Shown: one piece after another, positions 11,358 through 25,903 of the stretch
Layout of the letters: every line of letters starts with the position of its first letter
Position numbering within the stretch: position 1 is the stretch's first letter
Assembly (NCBI GenBank): GCA_006538405.1
Contig: BJKQ01000001.1
Span: forward strand, 3,534,001-3,598,000
DNA length: 64,000 nucleotides
Source of the DNA: Hansfordia pulvinata
Lineage: Eukaryota; Ascomycota; Sordariomycetes; Xylariales
Direction of reading: 5' to 3'
Made by a program: the position numbers and the translations under genes
Notes under the pieces: generated by a model
Told to the model about the DNA's origin: nothing
The model's input: the letters and a program-made list of their open reading frames with translations, nothing else
Database searches by the model: none

Positions 11358-13087
11358 TTAACCAGCAAAGTCGACAATCTCGTTGACAAGATCGCGCGTC
11401 TCCGGGTTGTAGTAAGAGCAGATCTGGTAGGGCAGAGGCACCTCCTTGTAGTCCTCATCAGGGCCCTCGATGACATTGAGGTTGATGCCCGCCGACTTGG
11501 AAGAGTAAATGCGCGTGCCAGTGCTCTCTTTGCTGAGATAGACCTGAGCCCCGTCAAGCTGATCAAGCATAATGGTTGGCAGCGATCCGAGCACCTGAAG
11601 CGCAAAGTTAGACGACTTGACGACATCGACCGTCGACACAAGAGAGTCGATGACCAGCGACAGCCGTTGCGTATTCTCAATAGTGACCTGGTTGGCCTTG
11701 CCCTTGAGGATGATGGTGGTGTTGCTGCAACGGCTGATGAGGACCGAGTGCGACATCTCCACCTCAATCTCAATCGGCTCAGATGGCTTGTCAAAGTTTT
11801 CCTGGAGAAGCGGTTCGTTAATAATTCTGGAGGTATTTCTGCGACAGACGCATAACTCACGATTGTCCACTTGTTGCCCTCAAACTCCTTCTTGGCGGGC
11901 TTCTTGACACGCATGCTCTCGGGCTTGGGCTTCTTGCCCGGCGCAGGGCTCTTACCGCGGGCAGACGAGTCGCCGTCGGTGACAGTGGAGCTTGCACGCA
12001 GCGAGGGGTTCTTGTGTGTCATTTGCGACTTGTCGACCTTCTTAAGACCCTTGGTCACACCCTCGCCCTTGTTCAGCTCGCTGAACACGGCGCCGAAGCC
12101 ACTCGTCGATTCAGGCTGGGCGGACTGCTCCTTGATGTTGAGGACCGGAGGAGGACCAGGCGGCGGCGGAGGAGGGGGAGGGGCCCGCCGGCGGCAGGAG
12201 CTGGGGGCGCAGCGGGGGGAGAGCTAGAGCTTCCGGAGGTGGCAAGGGCTTTCGCGACATCAGCCGCCGAGTCGCCCTTGGCATTCCAAGGAATACCGTT
12301 GGGGAAGTACTGCTTGACGTATTCGGAGAGGTCGCGGAAGACCTGGTAGAAGCTCTGAACCCACTCGACCTGGTCGGCGTCTTTGTCCTTGTTTTCCTTC
12401 AGAACACGGTTGCCAAAGAATTGGGCCGAGCCAAGGGAGTCATCGACGTGCTTGTAGGGCTTGTTGTCCATGGTCACCCAGGCGAGGACCATGATGCCCT
12501 CGGCGACGGCGCTCAGCTGAGTGAAGACGGGCGAGCCGCGGTTGGACTCCTTGATGCTGCCAGCAGCCATGAGAGCTTCGTTGATGGGCTTGATGAGGTC
12601 CTGGTAGACGGCCATCTCGGGGCCCTGGACGTTGGGCTTCTTGGCCTTTGTGGAGATGAGCAGGAAGCGGCGCTGCTGCTGGAAGCCCTGGAGAACCTTG
12701 GCGGCCTGCTCGCCAACGAGGCCGCCGAGCTTGTTGCTGGCCTTGACATACTTGTTGACTGAGGAGTCTATGAAGGCGTCAAACTCCTCGATGGACTCGG
12801 GAAGGGGCTCCTGAGCGGCAGCTTTAGGCGCGGGATCGGAGGGGGTGGCGGTCGCAGCGGCGCCGGACGAGGCAGTGGACTGGGAGCCGAGAGGCTGGGA
12901 CAGGGCGGGAACGGCCTGGGGGAGCTCGATGGTGGAGGTGGCGATGTCCTCGAGGCGGGTGGTGGCCGCTTCGAGCCTGGAGACGCGGTTAGCAGATGGG
13001 ACGTGGCCGGGGAGCGCGGAAGGGGCCCGGAGGGCGCGCGCACCTCTTGATCAGAGTCGTCAGGTTATGCATGTTGTTGGTCGCCAT
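11358..13087 (-). CDS. SRV2: Adenylyl cyclase-associated protein (CAP/Srv2), with an apparent 1-nt frameshift in the polyproline linker
   Basis: Exons 13087-13044, 12976-11861 and 11801-11358 give about 534 aa once one base is restored. CAP binds adenylyl cyclase through its N-terminal coiled coil and recycles G-actin through its C-terminal beta-sheet domain. Visible parts in order: N-terminal MATNNMHNLTTLIKR helix, helical folded domain (SVNKYVKASNKLGG, TKAKKPNVQGPEMAVYQ, VEWVQSFYQVFRDL), a Pro-rich linker, a WH2-like basic region (GLKKVDKSQMTHKN), and the CARP domain (KWTIENFDKPSEP to the C-terminal ETRDLVNEIVDFAG). In the linker the frame shifts by one base within the G runs at 12174-12183 (C runs on the coding strand). 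One extra C joins Ala/Pro-rich sequence to an uninterrupted Pro stretch. No intron signal explains the shift. A TATATA-like element lies at about 13132-13138, 45 bp before the ATG. Confidence 0.93.
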
Positions 13088-16000
13088 GGCGTTCGAGGGT
13101 CGCGCTCGCGCAGCGATGGGAGAGGAGCGAGATATATAGGAGGTAGGGAGGTAGGGCGAGGATGACTCGAGGGTGCAGGAGGGATATGCAGGCGCAGAGA
13201 GGTGGAGGGAGGCGATTGGCGCGAGCGGGAGTCGAGGCGGTTGGTCGTCGCTCAGGCAGCGCCAGGGGGCAGCGTTCAGTGGATGGCGGACGGAGCGCGG
13301 CGATGAAGAGGGTGCGGGACAGGGCCGGAGAGGCTGGAGAGGAGGCGATGGTGGAGTCGGGGACGGGGTGGCGATGCGTGCCGGCCGAAGTCGAGACTGC
13401 AGGGATTGAGGGGAGCTGATCGCGGGCGGCAGTCAGAGATAGGTACGAGAGTCTCAGAGTCAGGGGGTGAGGTCAAAGTCGAGGCAGGTGCGCCGTGTGG
13501 AGGGCAGCGGGCTCCTGCCCATGACGAAGTTCAAAGGGGATGTTGGCCTGATCCATTCAGCTGGCGATCGAGGTACAACCAACGTCCGTGCCGATACTTT
13601 GCGTCGGGCCGCCTTCTGCAGCGTTCCAGAATCAGAACGCGCGATCCAAAATGTACTCGCAGCGTACTGGTGCCCTTCTTCAGTCGCGTTAGGTACCTCC
13701 AACGGTCGTCCGGCACCCAAGGATCCGCAATGCCTTTCCGTCGCGACTGGTACCCAGGACCAGGCAAGATGTACTCGTGATTTGCAGCAGGAAGGCACCA
13801 TGTGCAGGCAGTCGTCGCTTTCGAATCGCGCACCCCATCGCATCGTGAACCTCCACTGCACCCTTCCTGAGGTACATGCCTAGGATACTCGGCACTATCG
13901 CTACCTCACACGGGCACAGGCCTAACAATACGTAAGGTACTTTGCTCGCTCGGCGGAAGTATTAGCTGCCCAAGTCGCTCCCGTACCCTGAGCGTATCAG
14001 TGAAAGTTGCAGCTGGAGCCTGACGGCTGGCAACTCGTAAGAGGTTGTCGGTACCTGTCAGCCTCATTCGACGGGGCCAGCTGCACTGTCGATTATCTGC
14101 AGCAGACGTTGAGGCGATACGTGGTGCCTGCGATAGCTCAGCAACCCCTCGCCTGGCACAGCTGGCGTAGCGTCAATGGACGGACATGGCTGCCTGCTGG
14201 GCTTGCTCTGCATTTGTCATTTGTCCACGCAGCGGCCGCGTGCTAATCGGGCACAGGCAAGCAACATGTGGCCGGGCCCGGTGTCGAAACCGGCCATTGC
14301 AAGTACTCGCGCCCGTCCCGTCGGGTCCATATGAGTGTACTTTATGAGGTAAGGTAGTACCTAAGTATTTCGTTTCGCTCTGGAAGAGGGGACGACCTGT
14401 CTGTCATCAGACATTCGTTCAGAGTCGGCTGCCCAGAGCTGGTAGCGACTTCACTTTACTTCTCTTTCTTCCTTCACATTTGGACAACTCAAAGCACCTT
14501 GCGGACTTATTCAAGTCATCGTACGTCCACAACCCGGGGCTGGTATCGTGTCAAGTCAGCCCGAATATGCCTGCACTCAATCACGTGAGGAGCTGGGCGC
14601 AGCTGTACGAAATGAAGCTGCTGTCTCACTCATCATGCGGTCCCAGGCTGCTGGACCTATGAACATATGCACGTGCTGGTACGCGTGCTCGTATTGCATG
14701 CTGCTGCCCCCGAATCCACTGGCAGCAAGCTTCTCGAAGTCATTCCAGGAGGGGCACATTTCCTCCTCCCTCCTCCTGGTCGTATACTCGTACCTACCTA
14801 CCTGGGTATATCTACATGTACCTCATCTGAGTGACTGATTCGATAGGAATAGAAACACCTTCATGGTGCATACGCCTTCGAGTGCTGCGTACAAGTATGA
14901 GAACGCACGCCCACTCGTACTTGCAGGGCTTCTGGGCCGGGCCCTCGCCAATGCCTATTCAAGCACTCGCCCCAGTCCTGTTTGACACAGGGACGAGGCG
15001 CCAAGTTACTCGTAAGACCGGAAGACGATATGGATGGAGCCCGGGATAGCCTGGTGGGTCTGGCCCCTATAGCAGCGAGGTGTTGTACCCATGACAGAGG
15101 GGCCCAGTAAAAGGAAAGAAAGGCTCGGGAACCGGCGCGGTCGAGGCGAGCGAGCGGGCGGGTGGAAGGGGTCGGGTCGTGGGTACGGTACGAGCCCTCT
15201 TGTCTGGCAGCCTGGCAGCGGGAGCGGGAGTGATGAAAGGGGTCTCGGAGCAGCCAGACAGGAGGAAAACTTTTCTGCAACTGCAAGGCGGGCTGTCGTT
15301 GCTGCCCAGCCGCCCGGCCTCTATGAGTATGAGTGGTCACGCAGGCGTAAGGTACGAGCAGGTAGGTAGTTCGACGTTTGTTCCCATTAGTCCCCAACTG
15401 CATCTTAGACACCCGACGTATGCACTTGACGCATACATGTAGGCGACAGACATGCCTGGCCTGGCGTGGGGCGCCTCAATAGGCGGGGCCAGGGTGTCGA
15501 AGCGATCCAATGCGTACCTCGAGCACATTGGATGTAGCTGATGAGCTGTGGCCGCCAGGAGCGGATGGGTCGCGGGACCTGCGTTGTCTGCGAGGATGCC
15601 AACCCTACCTCTTATTCTATCATTACCCACCTAATTAAGACGGTGATTTCGTGCGAATATATCACGGCCCAGGTGGTGGGTGATCCGTCTTCGGAGTCGA
15701 TGTATTCTTCGTCTGGCGCGGGGGGGGGGGGGCAGCCATCCATTTCCAAGAATCCATTCACTCCCGCATCACTGACCGCCTCTCCGGGGCCGCGCCACCA
15801 GCAGCGCTCGCTGGCGAGGGGCGCGAGGGTCCAGTACTTGGGCCGGTACCTGGGGGCCACCTCGCCTGACAGGACGCGCTGTATGCTGCTAGACGCGGTG
15901 GGAGGCTGCGAGTCCGAGTGACTCAGAGGTACCCCTCCCATGAAGACGCTCGTACTCGGAGGCGCCTGGACCCCACCACCGGAGGGGCGCCCACTCACGC

Positions 16001-16572
16001 ACGCCACTCTGATGATGACTGCCGTCGCTCCCTCACCACCACCACCATCACCGGCCGCCGGCAGTCTTCAAGCTTCTCTCACAGTCCCACCTCGTCGTCG
16101 TCCCCTGCGGTGCTCTCTGCTGCATCCCGTTTCTTGGGCGCCCAGTCGCTTTCAATGCACCCCGTATTCTGCCCAGCGCTCCTTTTCCCGCCGCCACCAT
16201 TCTTCGTTTCCGTCCCATCCGCCGCCGCCGCCCGCCACGGCACGTAATAATTCTCGTCTTATCACCCCACCACTAATCTATTCTCTGGATCCCGCGGCCC
16301 GTCTTTGCCTCCCTCTGCTCGGCTCGCCCAGGCTAGACCGGCAAGCAACTTAGTCCGCGCGGTGGACCGGGCCGCTAAAAGATAACTCGACGAGCTCCAA
16401 GCTCGGGCTGCCAGCCAACAATCCCAAACAACCCGCGACCGCCAGCCAGTCAGCCAGCCAGCTCTCAACCTACCGGGGTTCTTGCTTGCTTGCTTGCTTG
16501 CTCTTGAGGTTGCTTCGTCAACTTCTGACAGGCCGCCTCCAGGTTCCCCCTCCTCTGCACCAAGCCCTCACC
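13088..16572. other. Divergent intergenic region between CAP and the Mak32-like gene
   Basis: No gene is recognised. An exact TACTCGTAC lies at 14785-14793 and a G-tract of about 13 at 15720-15732. A stretch of GTCAGCCA and GCTTGCTTGCTT repeats lies at about 16440-16505, within what should be the 5' leader of the PfkB-like gene. The roughly 500 bp before that gene are rich in C and T on the plus strand, as is usual for fungal promoters and leaders. Confidence 0.5.
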
Positions 16573-18324
16573 ATGGGCGATCCAGACGCGCCCACCGACG
16601 AGGTTCAGAATGTGCCTGCGGCGGATGACCCCCGCAAGACCCAGTAGCTGACGAGCCTACCGACGCTTCGGTGCCCACTACTCCGGGCGAGGGCATCGAT
16701 TTCGTCACCCTCGGCATGTTCATCATAGGTAAGATACCCGCCTCGAACGAGTTCCCCCCTACTTGCCGCTCCTCTGCTTCGTGATGATACCCAGGCATGT
16801 GTGGATTGGTCTAAGTTGCGTCGTGCTGCGCGCCGTGATCGTGACTACCTCCCTTGCTGTCGAGTAGACTTCAGCAGCCCGCACAAGCGGCAGCACCAAG
16901 CCTGGCACAGAGAACCAGCGCACCATTTGCTCGGAACACAGGCAGTACTGACCTGACCAGACGACATTGATTTCCTCCCACCAAAGCCCCCCGTGAAAGG
17001 TATCCTTGGTGGGGCCGGCACTTACTCGGCATTGGGCGCGCGTCTGTTCTCACCTCCGCCCCAGGCCGATACGGTGGGCTGGATCGTGGACAAAGGATCG
17101 GATTTCCCGGAAGATCTGGAGTCCCTAATCAAGAGCTGGCACACAACGGCTCTACTGAGGGAGACGCCGGAAAGATTGACGACGCGCGGTTGGAACGGCT
17201 ACGATGAACACCAGAACCGCAAATTTGCATACACGACCCCCAAGAAGCGCCTAACGGCTGAAGACCTGGACTCCACCCTGCTCGCATCCCGCTCATTTCA
17301 CCTGATCTGCTCCCCAGAACGCTGCCGGGAGCTTGTCCTCGACATCAAGGCGCAGCGCCATGGTCTATCCACCCCGGAGGGCGCGCCCCTCCCCAAGCCC
17401 ATCTTCATTTGGGAACCAGTGCCGGACTTGTGCACACCAGACCAGCTTCTGGCCTGCACGAATACCCTGCCCTTGATCGACATCTGCAGCCCCAACCACT
17501 CCGAGCTTGCTGGCTTCATGGGAGACGATGGGCTGGACCCCGAAACAGGCGAGATCAGTACCCGGCAGGTCGAACGCAACTGTGAGCAGCTTCTCTCATC
17601 GATGCCCCTGCAGAGCTTCTCGCTGGTGGTCCGTTGCGGCGAAAAGGGGTGCTACCTGGCACGCAATGGTGGGCGCAAGCGCAAGCCTGTTCACCACCCT
17701 GGCAACCGGAGAGCTTCTCATGGGCAGCCCGCCAAGCAGAGCAAGCCAAAGAAGCCCTCTGCTCTTCTGCACGGGGCTCTGCAGCCCGACACCGACATGT
17801 TCAGTCTCTTTGCAGGCCTGCTGCAGGATCCGGATGGTGCCATCGCCAGGGAGGAGATTGAGGTCGACCCGGGCGTTGAGAGATGGATTCCGGCCTACCA
17901 CCGCAACACCGGACGAGACCCGGCTGAGGACGGACAACCTGCCGAAGAAGAGCCAGCGAGCACGACAACCGGTAGAGAAGCCGACGCCACCGCTCCTGAG
18001 ACTAACGGGGCCCAAGAAGAGGTGGAACAGGAGCCGGAGAAGCAGCCAGAGGATCCAGCCCCGAAAAAGAGGTGGACGCATGCTGTCGTCGACCCCACCG
18101 GCGGAGGCAACACCTTCCTAGGTGGTCTGGGAGTCGCGCTGGCGCGCGGGCGCGGGCTCGAGGAGGCTGCCGCGTGGGGCTCGGTCGCGGCCTCGTTCGC
18201 CATCGAGCAGGTCGGCCTGCCTGAGCTCGGCGTCGACGAGGAGACTGGTCGCGAGACTTGGAACGGCGTCGTGGTCGACGACCGTTTCGACGAGTTCAGG
18301 GACCGCCTTGCCTTCAGCCTGTAG
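16573..18324 (+). CDS. MAK32: Mak32-like PfkB-family protein, with an apparent 1-nt frameshift in exon 1
   Basis: Exons 16573-16728 and 16961-18324 encode about 506 aa after one base is restored. The ATG has a good context (CACCATGGG). Literal translation stops at codon 25. Adding one C to the five-C run at 16629-16633 opens a frame through PVADEPTDASVPTTP and VTLGMFII into exon 2 (DDIDFLPP, then GILGGAGTYSALGARLFSPPP). That layout is typical of fungal Mak32 proteins, which are relatives of the PfkB sugar/nucleoside kinases. An acidic Glu/Pro-rich insert (about residues 410-445) precedes the C-terminal DPTGGGNTFLGG motif. In active PfkB kinases the corresponding motif is GAGD, whose Asp is the catalytic base; here the position is Asn. 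Yeast MAK32 is linked to maintenance of killer dsRNA; the biochemical role is unknown. The 232-nt intron is long for this window. Convergent with MCM3. Confidence 0.85.
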
Positions 18325-19203
18325 CTGTGCGGGATTTCTGTTTCAAACGCCATGTGAGGAGTGGCCCTCTCTCCGGAATGTTTCTTTGGTTTCGAGCGAC
18401 GATTTCAAGGATTGGTAGTTGCCATGCGCGTGCAGAGTTCAAAAAAAGGGGGGTTGATACAGGCAAGGGGGGTTCAGAAACGACTTATAATAATAGACAC
18501 TGCCGTGGCCAGAAAGGTCGCGGACAGACCAGCTTTGAACGACTTAATAGACAGGTAAGGTAGGTCAGGTAGACCACCATCATGACATGACGGTGGTGTC
18601 AATGGGCTTGGGGAAAGGAGCCCCGCACAACTGCCCGTGTCATCTGGACGCCTACGAGCCAATAGAGACGCCATGAACGCACGTATGACATGGTTCTTGA
18701 TTGCACACTGGGTGATACACGTCCCGCCCTGCGATAATTTATGGTCGATGACTGATGCCGAAGGGCCCTGTCTGATATCACGCCCTCGAGCGAGCTGGTA
18801 CTTGAGACGATTCGACAGGCTGGATCGCTAACACATGTTCCATCCTGTCGACAGTGCAGTTGATAGCCGTCACGAGCAAGATGGAACCACGAGCAGGCAG
18901 TCGGGTCAAGTTCCTGGCCCAGTGTAGTTTAAGAATCATGTCATGTTACATCGTGTCGTTTCGTTTCGTTCAGTCCGACCACTAGGTAGGTAGATTACCG
19001 GAGGTATTCTATATCCTTAAAGGGGGGTAAATTACCGTCTCCCCCTCCTCCTGAACGCCTTCGCCCGCCGTTCCCATTTCCGTATTCTTTTCTTCTTCTC
19101 CGAGACGATTTCCCTCCCAGCGTGGGACACCACTCTCCTCCTTCTACCCTCCCGATCTCGCACGATGCCATTCTGCTCAAGTGTACCCCTAGACCCGGTC
19201 ATT
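18325..19203. other. Convergent intergenic region between the Mak32-like gene and MCM3
   Basis: This is 3' flanking sequence of two tail-to-tail genes. The segment between about 18930 and 19030 is relatively AT-rich and holds GTTTCGTTTCGTT-type repeats and a TAGGTAGGTAG run. No additional gene is seen. Confidence 0.5.
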
Positions 19204-22003
<2,800 letters not shown>

Positions 22004-22367
22004 TTATTGCCGCAGTTGCGGACGGGCCTCGGGACACGTCTATCGGGCGCCGAAGGGGGTGGGGTCGAGGCAAAAGGGAAGGGCAGCGTGGGTGCGCGCG
22101 ACGAGGTGGTGATGGCGGGGAGGTGCGCGTATGGCGGGCGGGCAGGCCGGTCGCAGACTGTGGCATCTGGCGGTGATGGCGCTGGGAGGTTGTCCAGCCA
22201 GCACGGGCAAGCAGCCAGCGGCAGTGGAGGGCGAGAGGGCGGGCGGGCGCAAATGGGCGGGCGGGTGGGAGGTGGGGCCCCTGCTCGCCCCTGCCCGCCG
22301 GGCCATTCATTCATTTCAGGGATCGTGCTTTCCCTGTGGTCTCCTAAGTTAGTGCTGGATGGACCGC

Positions 22368-22391
22368 ACGCGTCTTTTCGCGTCGACGCGT
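22368..22391. promoter_or_regulatory. Cluster of MluI cell-cycle boxes upstream of MCM3
   Basis: Two perfect ACGCGT hexamers at 22368-22373 and 22386-22391 flank a TTTTCGCGT element. All lie within 24 bp and about 380-400 bp upstream of the MCM3 start. ACGCGT is the established binding site of the MBF (Mbp1-Swi6 type) G1/S activator, and MCM genes are classic targets, so this is a credible cell-cycle promoter element. The assignment rests on motif identity and position only. Confidence 0.6.
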
Positions 22392-22500
22392 AAAGTGGCT
22401 CTAGTCTTCTTGTGGTTAGACCAAGCCAGGGCTGGCAGACAGGGCCCTCATTGGTCGATTCCGCTCGACTTTCTCTGACGAAGAGTGAAGCTATTCGCAC

Positions 22501-22584
22501 CCACGCGGTGGTGCAAATTACGTTCGCGCTCACCCTTGAGAGTATGTTAAGGCGACCGCGAACGTAATTTGCACCACCGCGTGG
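22501..22584. repeat. Perfect 28-bp inverted repeat with a 28-nt loop
   Basis: Left arm 22501-22528 (starting CCACGCGGTGGTGC, ending ACGTTCGCG) is the exact reverse complement of right arm 22557-22584. The spacer 22529-22556 is also 28 nt. Complementarity stops sharply at both ends of each arm. It can form a cruciform in DNA or a strong hairpin in RNA. It lies about 510 bp upstream of MCM3, outside any gene. It contains no coding sequence and no recognised transposon terminus. Confidence 0.9.
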
Positions 22585-25500
22585 CACCCAAGTCGAGCGA
22601 CCAGAGGCACCTTGACTATGGCACACAGGCACCGGCTCGTCTCGAGTCACAGTATATGGGTGCCCTGCTCATACGAGGACTGCTTGTCACACGATTGACG
22701 ACTATCGGCGTCGTTATGGTTCTCAAGTTTTTCACGGCGACAGAGAGCTACAGGGCGTCTCTCTCTCCCCTCCTGAAACTGAAATTGTACAACAAGCAGG
22801 ACCGCGATCAGGCATGATCAAACCCTTCGCAGTACTCTGTAAAGCCCATGGCCAGTTGTGGAGGTGCGTAATGGGCACCGGGTTGTTGGGTCGATCTGGT
22901 GGCTGGAGGAGTGCTCTTGATACCTGTTGCCCAGGTGAGGGCTGACAAGGCTCGGCCAGGCAGTGGCCCCCCGCGACGTATAAGAGCAGGGCGGTCAGAG
23001 CCTCGCGGGCTGGGACTCCGTGGGCAGCGCCCCGTCTCTGGCTGACTCCGTTTTCTCGTGTCACAGGAGGACACTGGAAACGCTGCCAAGACGGTTCAGC
23101 AGGAGTTGAACGAGCGAAAGACCCGGAGCCGGAACGGAAAGAATATCCGCTCTAATTGATACGGAAGACTGGCGGGCGGCGTAAAAGCGCCCTGGCTCTG
23201 CTGTGGTCCCGGCCCGGCCCGGCGTGTGTGGTGGTGTCTGATTTGCCGTCTGGCGCTTGCAAAGGCATCCATGTCGAGCGCGGGTGAAGACACCAAGCTA
23301 ATGGGTCAAGGGATCTGAGCTTCTCTCTGCATTCACGTATCTGCGTGCCGTTCGGTACCTGTTACCTACACACTTGAGAACGGCAATGGAAGTGAAGATC
23401 TCGTCAAGCAGGTGCCATATCCCGTGGTAGCCCTTTTTGGGGGGGGTTCATCGACTAACAGGACGGCATATCGGCGTTCAAAGACCGTCGGCACGGGCTG
23501 TGGCCAGGCCGTTCACCGTCTCAGCCGCCCCGCTGGCCCGGTCCACCAACTTCGCAAGGGGGGCGGATGTTTGAATTGGAGTTGGAGTAAAAATAATGGA
23601 GGGCGGACACACGGACACACGGACACGCGGCCACACGGCCATGCCCGGGGCTCGGGGTGCTCCTCCGGCGGCCCAATTGACTTGGTATGACATGGGTAAG
23701 GGGACAGACGAGACGGCTGCGAATCACTTCGGACTGAACCCGGTAAAGGAGACTGTGTCTTGGTTGGGGCTGCGTGTTGGAGAGGTCTGGGCAGATACGA
23801 GCACTGTGGTCATGTGATGGGCAGAGTGGACAATCGCGGCGATACGAGTATTGTATTCGCGTAGAGAAGGTTTCTCTCACGCAGGGGGGCTTTTGTTTCC
23901 CCATTCTAGGAAAGACATTGCCGGTGGGCAGGAGACAGGCCTGGGCGTGTGCGGGTTTCGCAGTTGAGGCATAGTGAGAGACAAGGTGACAATGCAAAGC
24001 AAGCCGAAGACTCCCAGCCTCACCCTTGATCGCAGTGGAGGCACTCTGACCAGTGAAGTTGAATTGTTGACGCTTTCTGTCGCTGGGAACGAGACCTGGT
24101 TGGCGAATGTGGCGTATGGAGATGGCTCAGGTCGCTGCCATTACGAGAGACCAGATCGAGCGAGCGCCAAGAGAGAGTCGAACAAAGAAAGACTTTCGTC
24201 ATGGATCGGTAGATACTGGCAAATTTGGACACTCAGTAGGTTAAGTTCAGAAAGCCTCTAGCTGGCTGTCTCTGAGGTTCCCATTCGTGTACGTGCGCGC
24301 ATGGTGCGTCTACGTCAGGGGAAATGGGTGGAGATTTCCATGGGAGGTAGCTGCTCGTTAGACTACTAAGATGACTGGGCGGGTTTGGGCGGGAGATGAT
24401 CACAGTTGCCTTGGGAATATCATCATCAGTCAGCGATAGACCGACCTCAGTGAGGGGCACTTGCCATGACAGCACGAGACAGACAGGCGGACAGAGCAGT
24501 CAACCAGAAGCGTGGACGGGGCCTCTGGGGTGGTGGGTCGGCCCCCTCATCAGACGACGCCACGATCCACCTTATTAGTTGCAAGCGGTTGGTGCCCCTC
24601 ACTGCCCAAGACCACGACGACGAATACCTACCTACTCGTACATGTATCCGCCGATAAGGACTTCCAAATATCGCAGTCGCCTGCCGAGCGAGACCGGGGC
24701 AACACTTGCAGTGAGAGACTGGATCGAGAGGGGAACAACAGGCCATCAGGCATACCCGACAGCGTGGGGTCTACATGTATCCAAATACTCGTGACCTGGG
24801 TATCTATGTAATGTAAATTAGCCCCGGAAGATACGAGTATCTGCCTATATGAACATATGGTAGATCAGGTGGAGGTGACGGCCTCATGTTTCGAGGGACC
24901 TAAGACCTTCAACCTGGCACCTGCCGAATGTACACAACAGGCATGTCGGGTATGCCTGTAGGAGGTAAGTACGCACCTACGATCAAGGTATGGATGTATC
25001 CATTGCAACTGCCTTGTAAGGTACCTACGTACATACCTTACATACCTCATTCAACTCTAGATAGGAGGTAGGGGTAGTGACTGACCCAAGTCAGGCAGTT
25101 AAGTGTCTACCTATTTGTAGTATCCTGAGATGCTGCCTTTCCATTCCGTTTTGGATGACGATCTGGGAGTTGGGCGGGAGTAACGGTATGTATTTCGAGG
25201 GGAGGGTGCGGCAATCGAGGTCCGCGTGGCAGATCTGCGCCGTCGCCCTACCGTACTCGTACGAGAGGCAGGTACCCACCCTTTAGGTACTCGTACACCC
25301 CCCACTCGGCAAGCGAAACCCTGTCATGATACCCGGCTTGCCGATATTGGGGGTGCCCGTTCTCGGGCCGGTCGCCTGCTCTGCTATCCTGGCACCCTGG
25401 CCAGGCCGAGAGACGGCAGTGGCAGTGGCAGTGACATGGACTCATCACTGCGGGCGGATGGATGGTCCAGGCAGATCGCAGAGACGCCTCCAGCTCCAGC

Positions 25501-25843
25501 TGCGAAGAAGAGATGCCGGGCTTCGATTCGCTCAGCCCTCGCATTCTGGATCGGCGGAAGCCTCTGCAGCCGGACTGCTCCATGAGACAGGGCCTACCGG
25601 TCCAGTCTGCTCCGGAATCCCGCGGAGGAAATCCCGCCCCGATATACAGAGAGAGAGTGTGCATCCATGTCCATCCGTCCCTGTCCCTCTCTCACCTTCT
25701 CCTCTCTTGCCCTCTATCTCTTCTAGGTACCTTAGGTAGTTCGTGGGTCTCGCCACGTTATTACCACGATCATCCAAGGACACGGAGAGGAAACCTGCCA
25801 CGCCGGTTCAGACCCCGCCACAGAACCCCAAGACACACCTACA

Positions 25844-25844
<1 letters not shown>

Positions 25845-25901
<57 letters not shown>
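25845..25901. repeat. (AC)n dinucleotide repeat abutting the aminotransferase start codon
   Basis: About 28 uninterrupted AC units run directly into the ATG at 25902, so the repeat must form the 3' end of the 5' leader. Length variation here would change leader length without altering the protein. Confidence 0.97.

Positions 25902-25903
<2 letters not shown>

Noticed and set aside
11861..12615. CAP as a pseudogene
   Set aside because: Only one base is out of frame, in a G/C run of the proline linker, and every conserved segment on both sides is intact. Four other genes show the same defect, so a sequence error is simpler.
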